Below are positions 45,332 to 54,298 of a DNA stretch of 64,000 nt, piece after piece. Positions within the stretch are counted from its first letter, which is position 1, and the number at the start of each line of letters is the position of its first letter. The position numbers and the translations under genes are program-made. This DNA is from Mesorhizobium amorphae CCNWGS0123. GTDB lineage: Bacteria > Pseudomonadota > Alphaproteobacteria > Rhizobiales > Rhizobiaceae. Under the pieces are notes generated by a model. It ran no database searches. It was given only the letters and a program-made list of their open reading frames with translations, and was not told the DNA's origin. The stretch lies in NCBI RefSeq assembly GCF_001686985.1, contig NZ_CP015318.1:122001-186000 (forward strand), given 5' to 3'.

Positions 45332-45961
45332 TCAGCACAATCCCGCCTGCTTGAGCACGCGATAGGCCTGCAGCACATCGCGGAACCGGTCTTCCGAACC
45401 TCTGTCGCCGCCATTCGCATCCGGATGGTGGCGTTTCACCAGTTCCTTATAGCGTGCCTTGATATCCTTGCCAGTCGCCTTTGTATCAAGGCCAAGCGTT
45501 TCCAGTGCCTTGGCCTCAAGCGGCTTGGCCTTGCGCTCGCGCGCCTCGCGCGGATCCTTCGGACCTTTGAACAGGTCGAACGGATCGCGCATGCGGTTGT
45601 AGTAGCCGGCGCGACCGGAACGCTGCTGCGCGAAGTCAGGCGAGGATCGCGTCGAAGCGCCATTGATGCCCATCTTCCACGTCGGCCGGTGGCCGGTCAT
45701 CGCTTCCTTCTGGAAACGGGCGATCTCACTGTCGGGCACGCCGGAGAAATAGTTGAAGCCCTTGTTGTACTCGCGCACATGATCGAAGCAGAACTGGAAA
45801 TACTCGCCTTCCTTCATGCGTCCGACCGGCGCGCGATGGGTGCCGGCCTCCTTGCAACCGTCCCACTGGCAGATCGGCGAGCGCGACTTCAGCTCCGCGT
45901 CCTTCTCCGGCCGGATGCGGATCTTCTCGAAATATTTGGGATACGGTTTCATCTCACCCAT
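45332..45961 (-). CDS. DnaJ-domain protein
   Basis: A 209-residue protein with a C-terminal J domain (HPD motif in KRHHPDANGG) and a conserved N-terminal region with CQWDGCKEAGTHRAP, probably metal-binding (four Cys/His). J domains recruit DnaK. This architecture, with the J domain last, is common in Rhizobiales beside cobS. Role unknown. Confidence 0.9.
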   Translation of the reverse strand: MGEMKPYPKYFEKIRIRPEKDAELKSRSPICQWDGCKEAGTHRAPVGRMKEGEYFQFCFDHVREYNKGFNYFSGVPDSEIARFQKEAMTGHRPTWKMGINGASTRSSPDFAQQRSGRAGYYNRMRDPFDLFKGPKDPREARERKAKPLEAKALETLGLDTKATGKDIKARYKELVKRHHPDANGGDRGSEDRFRDVLQAYRVLKQAGLC

Positions 45962-46071
45962 TTATGGGCTGTTCGCTAGTGCGAAACAAGAATTGACATT
46001 TCGGCGATCATCGCCCTAACCGCTGAATCGCGGCTTAAAGCGGGCAAATGACGAATTTTGCGGCAATGCCG

Positions 46072-46172
46072 GAGCATGATCCGAAAGTGGAATCCGGTTT
46101 TCGGAAAAGGTCATGCTCAAACAAAATGATAGAGCCCCATCCCGTTTCCATCGGGATGGAACACGCTCTAGA
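46072..46172. repeat. Composite palindromic repeat upstream of bolA
   Basis: Two palindromes joined. The first (46072-46128), GAGCATGATCCGAAA...TTTTCGGA...TCATGCTC, is the same family as the metX-metW repeat. The second (46130-46171) is TAGAGCCCCATCCCG...CGGGATGG...GCTCTA, the TAGAGC-bounded type with stem CATCCCG/CGGGATG. The bolA ATG is 22 bp after it, so its promoter may be inside or before. Confidence 0.75.
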
Positions 46173-46192
46173 TGTGGTGAAGGGAAGTTCCA

Positions 46193-46495
46193 ATGTCCAT
46201 ACAGGCGACGATGGAAGGCAAGCTGAACAAGGCGTTTTCGCCGGAACGGCTGGTCATTATCAACGAAAGCCATCTCCACGCTGGCCACCACCATCACGGC
46301 TCGGACCATCATGGCGCCTATGACGGCACCGGCGAGACGCATTTTCGCGTCCGCATCGTTTCGCCCGTCTTTGCCGGCATGAGCCGCATCGAGCGCCACC
46401 GCGCCGTCAACGAATTGCTGGCCGACGAGCTGAAAGCCGGCGTCCACGCGCTGGCAATCGAACCGGCGGCACCCGGCGAACAGACGCGCTGGTAG
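46193..46495 (+). CDS. BolA-family protein
   Basis: A 100-residue BolA fold protein, likely to bind iron-sulfur glutaredoxins or act as a regulator. The helix-turn signature THFRVRIVSPVFAGMSRIERHRAVNELL is intact. The loop that carries the metal-ligand histidine is expanded to a His-rich stretch HLHAGHHHHGSDHHGAY (residues 23-42). Good start context after the repeat. Confidence 0.92.
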   Translation: MSIQATMEGKLNKAFSPERLVIINESHLHAGHHHHGSDHHGAYDGTGETHFRVRIVSPVFAGMSRIERHRAVNELLADELKAGVHALAIEPAAPGEQTRW

Positions 46496-46556
46496 GCACT
46501 GCCCGTCGACCGATGCCGCTCAACCCGGCTCCCTGGAAACGCCGCGGGCAAAACGG

Positions 46557-48107
46557 TCAGATTACCGCTTCGATGAGAAACGGCCCGTGGCGCGACAGGG
46601 CGCTGTCCAGCAGGGCATCGAACCGCTCGCACGTGTCGGCGCGGGCCGCCTCCACGCCCATGCCCTTCGCCAGCGATACCCAGTCCAGCGCGGGCTGGTC
46701 GAGATCGAGCATGCGCCTGGCATTCTCGCCGATCGCGCCCACCCCGACATTCTTCATCTCGCCATGCAGGATTGCGTAGGTCCGGTTGGAAAAGACGATC
46801 GTGACCACGTCGAGATTTTCCCGCGCCTGGGTCCACAATCCCTGCACGGTGTACATGCCGCTGCCGTCGGCTTGGAGATTGATCACCTTGCGATCGGGAC
46901 ACGCGATCGCTGCCCCTGTTGCCAACGGGATGCCTTCGCCGATCGATCCGCCTGTCGTCATCATGTAGTCGTGCGGCGCGGCAAAGGCCGACAGGGCGAA
47001 ATAGCGCCGGGCCGACGTGACCGCCTCGTCGCAGACGATGGCATTGGCAGGAAGTTTCCGCGCCACTGAAAGGGCGATCGCATCGTCGGTCAGCTTGCCG
47101 CGCGGCGCAGGCTCGTCTGGAAAGCCCGTTGCTGCGGAGAATTGCTGCGTCGACCTGATGCCGAGTTCGTCGCGAAGCGCCTCCAGTGCCGCCTTCAAAT
47201 CCTCGCCGTGCGCTGCCAGCGAAAGCACCTCGCAACCGTCTCGAACCAGCCGTCCCGGCTTTCCCGGATAGGCGAAGAAGGCAACAGGCTCCTTCGCGCC
47301 GACCAGGATCAGCACGTCGATATCGCTCAGCAGCGCCGTTGCCGCATCGATCGGATAGGGGATGCGCATGGGCGCGACCCGCCCGCGACCACGCTCCATC
47401 CGCGCGACCAGAACCTCGCTGAACAAGCGGACATCGTGCGCTGCCGAAATTTGACCGGCGATCGCCAGCGCATCGGCGCGCGCCGCGCGTCCGCGAACGA
47501 TGATACCGGCACGGCCTGGGGCGCCACGGATCGCCTCGGCTGCATTTTGCACAGCGCCCATATCGACGGCGGGCTGCGCGAGCTCCACCTTGCGGGCCGA
47601 AACGATAGGAGCCTCGCCCCATGCCGCGTCCGCCGGCAGGATCAGGGTAGCGATGCCCGGCGGTGAAAGGGAAGCGCGGAAGGCCGCCTCGGTGGCCGCT
47701 GCGACATCGGCGGGACCTTCGATACGGCGAACCCAGTTCGACATCGGCGAAGCGAGGCTCTCGATATCGCTGGTAAGCGGTGCATCGAGCGCCAGATGAT
47801 AGGAGGCGTGGTCGCCGACAATGTTGATCATCGGGCTCAAGGCGCGCTTGGCGTTGTGGATGTTGGCCAATCCATTGGCCAGTCCGGGCCCGGTGTGCAG
47901 CAGCGTCGCGGCCGGTCGATCGGTCATCCGCGCGTAACCGTCGGCTGCACCTGTCACCACGCCTTCGAAGAGGCCGAGCACGCAACGCATCTCAGGCTTG
48001 CGGTCGAGTGCGGCGACGAAGTGCATTTCAGAAGTGCCGGGATTGGCGAAGCAGACATTCACGTCGTTTGCCAGCAGCACGTCGCACAGTACGTCGGCCC
48101 CATTCAT
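46557..48107 (-). CDS. Thiamine-diphosphate enzyme, acetolactate-synthase-like
   Basis: A 516-residue ThDP-dependent enzyme with the three-domain plan. The catalytic Glu is in VLGLFEGVVTGAADGYARM (residue ~50) and the ThDP-binding region is LQADGSGMYTVQGLWTQARENLDVVTIVFSN. It is shorter than acetolactate synthase, without its FAD-binding features, and closer to benzoylformate-decarboxylase-like enzymes; substrate is not known. The ATG at 48107 has an AGGAGGG site. Confidence 0.87.
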   Translation of the reverse strand: MNGADVLCDVLLANDVNVCFANPGTSEMHFVAALDRKPEMRCVLGLFEGVVTGAADGYARMTDRPAATLLHTGPGLANGLANIHNAKRALSPMINIVGDHASYHLALDAPLTSDIESLASPMSNWVRRIEGPADVAAATEAAFRASLSPPGIATLILPADAAWGEAPIVSARKVELAQPAVDMGAVQNAAEAIRGAPGRAGIIVRGRAARADALAIAGQISAAHDVRLFSEVLVARMERGRGRVAPMRIPYPIDAATALLSDIDVLILVGAKEPVAFFAYPGKPGRLVRDGCEVLSLAAHGEDLKAALEALRDELGIRSTQQFSAATGFPDEPAPRGKLTDDAIALSVARKLPANAIVCDEAVTSARRYFALSAFAAPHDYMMTTGGSIGEGIPLATGAAIACPDRKVINLQADGSGMYTVQGLWTQARENLDVVTIVFSNRTYAILHGEMKNVGVGAIGENARRMLDLDQPALDWVSLAKGMGVEAARADTCERFDALLDSALSRHGPFLIEAVI

Positions 48108-48497
48108 CGCATTCCCTCCTGCCTGGCGATCCCCGGGCAATTGAGCCCACGTATGCCCACACCGCAATGACCCGGCGCGAACTTTGACGTGATCCAGCCC
48201 AGGAGAGCGTTTACTTGCGACGCGGCATCACCAGGCGAAATTGCGCCAAAGCCGGGCAACCATCGCCTCCTGTAAACGCATGCGCGGCGGCGGATGCGAA
48301 AACCTACCGAGATCTGCCCTTGAAGCGCCGCCGGCAATCACCACGTATTTCTTAGGCGGGCATTTCGGCGAGATCGGGTGCTTTCCTAAAAGTCGGTGCA
48401 TATCTCTTCTTGACGTGAAGGGAACCACAATGCCTTCCGGCAGTTGGATGTATCATGAGCCGACTCACCCAGAATGGGGGCTCTGAGAGCAAACATC
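48108..48497. other. Intergenic region before the prkA operon
   Basis: 390 bp between divergent genes, presumably with both promoters. No sigma-54 motif of the TGGCAC-N5-TTGC type was found, and no convincing promoter could be fixed. Near its end is a short reading frame (48430-48486) described separately. No repeats or terminators were seen. Confidence 0.5.
48430..48486 (+). CDS. Possible 18-codon leader peptide before prkA
   Basis: ATG at 48430 with a good ribosome site (AAGGGAA, 48418-48424) encodes MPSGSWMYHEPTHPEWGL and stops at 48486. The stop lies within the prkA ribosome site region (GAGAG at 48485-48489) and 11 bp before its ATG, so ribosomes finishing here could hand over to prkA. 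Alternatives are chance or a small conserved protein. No experimental support. Confidence 0.4.
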   Translation: MPSGSWMYHEPTHPEWGL

Positions 48498-50447
48498 ATG
48501 CGCGAGAATCAATCCGACGTCTTCGATCTGTTCTCGAAGGTCTATGCGAACGCAGCCCAGGAAGAGATCAGCCTCCAGCAATATCTGCTCGCCTGCCGAG
48601 AGGACAAATCCATGTATGCCTCGGCGCCCGAACGGATGGTCGAGGCAATCGGCGAGCCAAATCTTGTCGATACCAGCAAGGACGAACGGCTCGGCCGCAT
48701 TTTCTCGAACCGCACCGTCAAGGTGTATCCGTCCTTCTCCGACTTCTACGGCATGGAGGACACGATCGAGCGCATTGCGGGCTATTTCCGCTATGCCTCC
48801 CAAGGGCTGGAGGAGCGCAAGCAGATCCTCTACCTCCTCGGTCCGGTCGGCGGCGGCAAGTCGTCCCTTGCCGAACGGCTGAAGAAACTGATGGAGCAGC
48901 GCCCGATCTACACGCTGAAGGTCGGCAACCAGATCAGCCCGGTTTTCGAATCGCCGCTTGGCCTGTTTCATCCCGATCGCATGGGCGATCTGCTGGAGGA
49001 CAAATATGGCATAGCGCGGCGGCGCCTCAACGGGCTCATCTCGCCCTGGGCATCCAAGCGCCTCGATGAATTGTCCGGCGATATCTCCAAGTTCAGCGTG
49101 GTCAAACTGATGCCGTCGCGGCTGCGCCAGATCGGCATTGCCAAGACCGAGCCAGGCGATGAGAACAATCAGGATGTCTCGGCCCTGGTCGGCAAGGTCG
49201 ACATCAGGCAATTGGAAAATTTCAGTCAGTCCGATCCGGACGCCTATTCCTTTAGCGGCGGACTGAACCGGACCACGCAAGGCCTGCTCGAATTCGTCGA
49301 GATGTTCAAGGCCCCGATCAAGGTCCTGCATCCGCTGCTGACCGCGACCCAGGAAGGCAGCTACAACGGCACCGAAAATTTCGGCGCCTTTCCCTACCAG
49401 GGGATCATCGTCGCCCATTCCAACGAGTCGGAATGGCAGCAGTTCAAGAACAACAAGAACAACGAGGCCTTTCTCGACCGCATCCTCGTGGTCAAGGTGC
49501 CGTACTGCCTGCGCATCACCGAAGAGAGGCAGATCTACGAAAAGCTGCTGCGCGAGAGCGAGCTGGCGGCAAGCCCCTGTGCCCCGGAAGTGCTGGACAT
49601 TCTCAGCCGTTTCACCGTTTCGACCCGCCTGGCGGAGCACTCCAACTCGCCGCTCTACACCAAGATGCGCTCCTATGACGGCGAGAACCTGAAAGAGGTC
49701 GACCCCAGGGCGAAGTCGGTACAGGAGTATCGCGACGCCGCCGGCGTCGATGAAGGCATGACGGGGGTCAGCACGCGCTTTGCTTTCAAGATCCTGTCGC
49801 AGACATTCAACTACGACACCAAGGAAGTGGCCGCCGATCCCGTGCATCTGATGTACATTCTGGAAGAGGCGATCAAGCGGGAGCAGTTCCCGAAAGAAAC
49901 GGAAGCGGCATATCTCGAATTCATCAAATCGGAGCTCGCCGCGCGTTACGCTGAGTTCATCGGCCACGAAATCCAGAAAGCCTATCTCGAATCCTACAGC
50001 GAGTATGGCCAGAACCTTTTCGACCGCTACATCGCCTATGCCGACGCCTGGATCGAGGACCAGGACTACAAGGACCCCGACACGGGCCAGATCCTCAACC
50101 GGGAGGTCCTGGACAACGAACTGTCCCAGGTCGAAAAGCCGGCAGGCATCGCCAATCCCAAGGACTTCCGCAACGAGGTGGTGAAGTTCACGCTGCGCGC
50201 TAGGGCAAAAAATCACGGCCGCAACCCGTCATGGACGAGTTACGAAAAGCTGCGCGAAGTCATCGAGAAGCGGATGTTCGGGCAGGTCGAGGATCTCCTG
50301 CCGGTGATCAGCTTCGGCTCCAAGCAGGACAGCGTAACGGAAAAACGCCACAACGAATTTGTGCAGCGAATGGTCGAGCGCGGCTATACCGAACGGCAGG
50401 TGCGCCGGCTGGTGGACTGGTACATGCGGGTGAACAAGGCGGGTTGA
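48498..50447 (+). CDS. prkA: PrkA/YeaG-type serine protein kinase
   Basis: A 649-residue cytoplasmic AAA+-type kinase. Walker A is GPVGGGKSSLAERL near residue 117, and the C-terminal kinase-like domain is of the PrkA type. E. coli YeaG helps survive nitrogen starvation. It heads the operon prkA-yeaH-spoVR, spaced 10 and 9 bp apart. The ATG at 48498 has GAGAG eight bases before. Confidence 0.95.
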   Translation: MRENQSDVFDLFSKVYANAAQEEISLQQYLLACREDKSMYASAPERMVEAIGEPNLVDTSKDERLGRIFSNRTVKVYPSFSDFYGMEDTIERIAGYFRYASQGLEERKQILYLLGPVGGGKSSLAERLKKLMEQRPIYTLKVGNQISPVFESPLGLFHPDRMGDLLEDKYGIARRRLNGLISPWASKRLDELSGDISKFSVVKLMPSRLRQIGIAKTEPGDENNQDVSALVGKVDIRQLENFSQSDPDAYSFSGGLNRTTQGLLEFVEMFKAPIKVLHPLLTATQEGSYNGTENFGAFPYQGIIVAHSNESEWQQFKNNKNNEAFLDRILVVKVPYCLRITEERQIYEKLLRESELAASPCAPEVLDILSRFTVSTRLAEHSNSPLYTKMRSYDGENLKEVDPRAKSVQEYRDAAGVDEGMTGVSTRFAFKILSQTFNYDTKEVAADPVHLMYILEEAIKREQFPKETEAAYLEFIKSELAARYAEFIGHEIQKAYLESYSEYGQNLFDRYIAYADAWIEDQDYKDPDTGQILNREVLDNELSQVEKPAGIANPKDFRNEVVKFTLRARAKNHGRNPSWTSYEKLREVIEKRMFGQVEDLLPVISFGSKQDSVTEKRHNEFVQRMVERGYTERQVRRLVDWYMRVNKAG

Positions 50448-50457
50448 CAGGGCCCGG

Positions 50458-51777
50458 ATGGTTTCCATGCCGATCTTCATCGACCGTCGCCTGAACCCGA
50501 AGGACAAGAGCCTCAGCAATCGACAGCGCTTCCTAAGGCGTGCTCGCGAGGAATTGAAACGAAGCATCCGCGATCAAATCCGCAGCGGCAGGATCGCCGA
50601 CGTGGATGCCGAGCACACCGTGCCCATGCCCGAAAGGGGAACGGCCGAGCCGAGCTTCAACGACGACAAGGCCAGCGGCCGGCGCCAGCACATCCTTCCT
50701 GGCAACAAGCATTTTTCCCCTGGAGACCTGATCCCCAAGCCCGGTCAGGGCAGCGGCGCAGGGGCCCCGGGCAACAAGGTGTCGGAAGACGATTTTCGTT
50801 TCGTTCTGTCTCGCGAGGAGGTGCTCGAGCTCTTTTTCGAGGATCTCGAACTGCCCGACCTGGTCAAGCTCAATCTCAAGGAGATCCTTGCCTTCAAGCC
50901 GCGCAGGGCCGGCTTCGCCGCGACCGGTTCGCCAACCAACGTCAATGTCGGTCGCACCATGCGCAACAGCCACGGCCGGCGCATTGCGCTGAGGCGCCCG
51001 AAGCAGGCGGAACTGGATGCGATCCTCCAGGAAATCGCCACGCTTGAGTCGGCACCAGCCGGCGCGGCGACGCGGCAGCGCATTGCAGGATTGCGTGAGG
51101 AGCTTGACCGGCTGGAACGTCGGCGCAGGCGAATTGCCTTTGTCGATCCGGTCGATATCCGGTTCAACCGCTTCGACGCCCGGCCCATACCGAACGCCAA
51201 AGCCGTCATGTTCTGCCTGATGGACGTTTCCGGATCGATGGGCGAACGCGAGAAGGACCTGGCCAAACGTTTCTTCGTGCTGCTGCACCTGTTCTTGAAG
51301 CGGCGCTACGAACGCACGGAAATCGTCTTCATCCGCCACACGCACGAGGCGCACGAAGTGGATGAGGACACGTTCTTCTACAACACGCAGAGCGGCGGTA
51401 CCATCGTCTCCACCGCGCTTGACGAAATGCACCGCATCATCGAACAGCGCTATCCGGCCAACGAGTGGAACATCTACGCCGCGCAGGCCTCGGACGGCGA
51501 CAATTTCGCCACCGATTCCGAGCGATGCATAGAGTTTCTGGACCGCAGGCTCATGCGCCTTTGCCAGTACTTCGCCTATGTAGAGATCATCGACGAACGA
51601 GAAACCCATATATTCGGCGCCACCGAAAACGGGACGTCGCTTTGGCGCGCCTACAGCAGGGTCGAGCTGAAATGGCCCAACTTCCAGATGAGCCGCATTG
51701 CCACTCCGGCAGACATATACCCGGTCTTTCGCCGGCTCTTCGCCAGGCAACCGGCTCCTGCCCGCAAGAGCGCCTGA
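50458..51777 (+). CDS. YeaH/YhbH-family DUF444 protein
   Basis: A 439-residue protein with a C-terminal VWA-like domain (CLMDVSGSMGEREKDLAK with the MIDAS motif near residue 255). A gly/basic N-terminal part (GNKHFSPGDLIPKPGQGSG) is typical of DUF444. It works with PrkA in the stress operon in other bacteria. The ATG at 50458 or 50467 are both possible. Confidence 0.94.
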   Translation: MVSMPIFIDRRLNPKDKSLSNRQRFLRRAREELKRSIRDQIRSGRIADVDAEHTVPMPERGTAEPSFNDDKASGRRQHILPGNKHFSPGDLIPKPGQGSGAGAPGNKVSEDDFRFVLSREEVLELFFEDLELPDLVKLNLKEILAFKPRRAGFAATGSPTNVNVGRTMRNSHGRRIALRRPKQAELDAILQEIATLESAPAGAATRQRIAGLREELDRLERRRRRIAFVDPVDIRFNRFDARPIPNAKAVMFCLMDVSGSMGEREKDLAKRFFVLLHLFLKRRYERTEIVFIRHTHEAHEVDEDTFFYNTQSGGTIVSTALDEMHRIIEQRYPANEWNIYAAQASDGDNFATDSERCIEFLDRRLMRLCQYFAYVEIIDERETHIFGATENGTSLWRAYSRVELKWPNFQMSRIATPADIYPVFRRLFARQPAPARKSA

Positions 51778-51786
51778 GGAGGGCCG

Positions 51787-53337
51787 ATGGCCAGACAAGC
51801 CACCAAACCGGGTCTGCTGTTTTCAGGATCTGACTGGGATTTTGGTAAATTGTCGCGGGCCCACGAGGCGATCCAGGCCCTCGCGATCGAAGAGCTGCAC
51901 CTCGATACCTATCCGGTGCAGATGGAGATCATATCCTCTCAACAGATGCTCGACGCCTATTCATCGGTCGGCATGCCGCTGATGTATCGTCATTGGTCGT
52001 TCGGCAAGCATTTCCTCTACGAGGAACTGCTCTATCGCAAGGGCGGACGCGGCCTGGCCTATGAACTCGTCATCAACTCAAACCCCTGCATCGTCTACCT
52101 GATGGAGGAAAACACCATGGCCTTGCAGGCTCTGGTGACGGCGCATGCGGCACTCGGACATAACCATTTCTTCAAGAACAATCATTTGTTCAGGCAATGG
52201 ACGGATGCCGGGGCGATCCTGAGCTATCTGGACTTCGCCAAGGGCTACATAACCCGCTGCGAGGAGCGGCATGGCCTTGCCGCGGTGGAGGCGGTTCTCG
52301 ACGCGGCGCATGCGCTGATGGAACAGGGCGTATTTCGCTATCGTCGTCCGCCGAAATTGTCCTCGGAACGGCAGCGCGAGGGGTTGCGTGAGCGCCTGGA
52401 ATACGAAGAGCGTTCCTACAACGATTTGTGGCGCACGCTGCCGCCCGCGCAGGGAAACAAGAAGATCGACGACAGGGACCGGGGCATGGCCGATCCGAAG
52501 AAATCGCTCAACCTGCCGGAGGAAAACCTGCTGTACTTCCTCGAAAAGAACAGTGTCGTCCTTGAGCCCTGGCAGCGCGAACTCGTCAGGATCGTGCGCA
52601 TCATTGCGCAATATTTCTATCCGCAGCGCCAAACGCAGGTGATGAACGAGGGCTGTGCCACCTTCGTGCACTATACGCTCATGAACATGCTGTTCGACCG
52701 GGGCCAGATCAACGAAGGCGCCATGCTCGAAATCCTGCGCAACCATTCGAACGTGATCTTCCAGCCGGCCTTCGACGATCCGCGCTATTCCGGCGTCAAT
52801 CCTTACGCGCTTGGCCTCGATATGATGCAGGACATACAGCGCATCGCGACCGCGCCGACGGCGGAGGACCGCGACTGGTTTCCCGACATCGCGGGACACG
52901 GCGACTGGCGCGAGATCCTGCTCGACGCCTGGGCGAACCATCGCGACGAGTCCTTCATTCGCCAGTACCTCAGTCCAACCTTGATCCGGAAATGGCGGTT
53001 CTTTGTCCTTGGCGACGCAGCCGACCAACCGCATTATCAAGTCGCCTCGATCCACAACGAGCGTGGCTACAGGAAGATCCGCGCCGCGCTGGCTCACAGC
53101 TACGATGTCGGAGTAAACCGGCCCGACATCCAGGCCGTGGATGTAGACCTGCTTGGTGACCGGCATTTGCGGCTGCAGCACAAGGTCAAGGACGGCGTCG
53201 TCCTCGATGAGGCCAGCCGCGACGCGACGCTGCGCCACATCCGAAAGCTCTGGGGCTACGAGGTCAGCCTGGCGGCGGTCGATGCCCAGACCGGTGCGAC
53301 AATCAACGAGCGCTCGACCCGCCAGATCGCGGAGTGA
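51787..53337 (+). CDS. spoVR: SpoVR family protein
   Basis: A 516-residue SpoVR/YcgB-family protein. Conserved blocks GLLFSGSDWDFGKL, HNHFFKNN, YEERSYNDLW and ATFVHYTLMN are clear. In E. coli YcgB is in the same regulon as YeaGH; its Bacillus namesake acts in spore cortex formation, which is not relevant here. It is the last gene of the operon, 9 bp after yeaH. Confidence 0.93.
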   Translation: MARQATKPGLLFSGSDWDFGKLSRAHEAIQALAIEELHLDTYPVQMEIISSQQMLDAYSSVGMPLMYRHWSFGKHFLYEELLYRKGGRGLAYELVINSNPCIVYLMEENTMALQALVTAHAALGHNHFFKNNHLFRQWTDAGAILSYLDFAKGYITRCEERHGLAAVEAVLDAAHALMEQGVFRYRRPPKLSSERQREGLRERLEYEERSYNDLWRTLPPAQGNKKIDDRDRGMADPKKSLNLPEENLLYFLEKNSVVLEPWQRELVRIVRIIAQYFYPQRQTQVMNEGCATFVHYTLMNMLFDRGQINEGAMLEILRNHSNVIFQPAFDDPRYSGVNPYALGLDMMQDIQRIATAPTAEDRDWFPDIAGHGDWREILLDAWANHRDESFIRQYLSPTLIRKWRFFVLGDAADQPHYQVASIHNERGYRKIRAALAHSYDVGVNRPDIQAVDVDLLGDRHLRLQHKVKDGVVLDEASRDATLRHIRKLWGYEVSLAAVDAQTGATINERSTRQIAE

Positions 53338-53401
53338 GGCTTGGCATTGCGCCGGGTTCTGAGGCCTTCAATGGCATGGCTGGAGGCGACTTGCGGGCCA
53401 A

Positions 53402-54298
53402 TCAGGCTTCGCCGGCAGGCTTGATCCTCAGCCTGGCGATCCGGTTCTTGTCGCGCTTCATGACGACGAAGCGCATGCCGTGGAAGGTGAAGGCCTGCTT
53501 CTCCTCGGGGATCGACTGCGTCTCGTGGATGACAAGGCCGGCAATGGTGGTGGCCTCTTCGTCCGGCAGGTTCCAGTCGAGTGCGCGGTTGAGGTCGCGG
53601 ATCGGCACGGTGCCGTCGACGACGACGGAACCGTCGGCCTCCTGCTTGACGCCTTGGATCTCGATATCATGCTCGTCGGCGATCTCACCGACGATCTCCT
53701 CGATGATGTCCTCCAGCGTCACCAGCCCTTCGACCTCGCCATACTCATCGACGACGATGGCGAAATGCGCCTTGCGGCGTAAGAACGCGTTGAGCTGTTC
53801 CTGCAGCGTCGTGGTGTCGGGCACGAACCATGGTTTCGACGCGATCTTCATCACGTCGATCCTGGAAAAGTCGTTGCCGACCTCGTTGAGCGCCCTGAGC
53901 AGGTCCTTGGCATGCAGCACGCCAACAATGTTGTCGAGCGAGCCCTTCCACAAGGGCATGCGCGTGTGCGGGCTCTGAAGTATCTCGCGCACCACGGCTT
54001 CCGGCTGATTGTCGGCATTGACGGAGCGCATATTGGTGCGGTGGACCATGATGTCGGACACTTCGAGCTCCTCGAGGTCGAACAGGCCGCCGACACGGTC
54101 GCGATCCTCGCGCACCATCTGGCCGTCACGGCGGAAATCGTCGACCGCGCCACGCAATTCGTCATGGCTCGAACGCTGCGGCTCGATCGGCTGCAACTCG
54201 TAGCCAAAGAGGGCAAGCAAGCGCGTGCGCAAGAGAAGGACCAGCAGCATGAGGCCGGCAAGGACGGCGGCGACGATCCATCCGGGCTCGTTCATCAT
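53402..54298 (-). CDS. CNNM/CorC-type CBS protein lacking most of its membrane domain
   Basis: A 298-residue protein. Two CBS domains (~ residues 70-190, with [10 protein letters not shown] and [25 protein letters not shown]) and a C-terminal CorC_HlyC transporter-associated domain are intact. The usual ~180-residue DUF21/CNNM domain with three or four helices is absent: only one helix ([17 protein letters not shown]) remains. The aroB stop overlaps the ATG, so no hidden N-terminus fits upstream. It may be an in-frame deletion of a longer ancestor or a short regulatory form. Normal members are cation transporters. Confidence 0.85.
   Translation of the reverse strand: MMNEPGWIVAAVLAGLMLLVLLLRTRLLALFGYELQPIEPQRSSHDELRGAVDDFRRDGQMVREDRDRVGGLFDLEELEVSDIMVHRTNMRSVNADNQPEAVVREILQSPHTRMPLWKGSLDNIVGVLHAKDLLRALNEVGNDFSRIDVMKIASKPWFVPDTTTLQEQLNAFLRRKAHFAIVVDEYGEVEGLVTLEDIIEEIVGEIADEHDIEIQGVKQEADGSVVVDGTVPIRDLNRALDWNLPDEEATTIAGLVIHETQSIPEEKQAFTFHGMRFVVMKRDKNRIARLRIKPAGEA

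Noticed and set aside
48421..48450. GGAAC as an EcfG (general stress) promoter for prkA
   Set aside because: The expected CGTT at 16-17 bp is not there (AGTT only), and transcription would begin inside the short leader frame.
48108..48497. Sigma-54 promoter for the prkA operon, as in E. coli
   Set aside because: No GG-N10-GC pair of the TGGCAC/TTGC type was found in the region.
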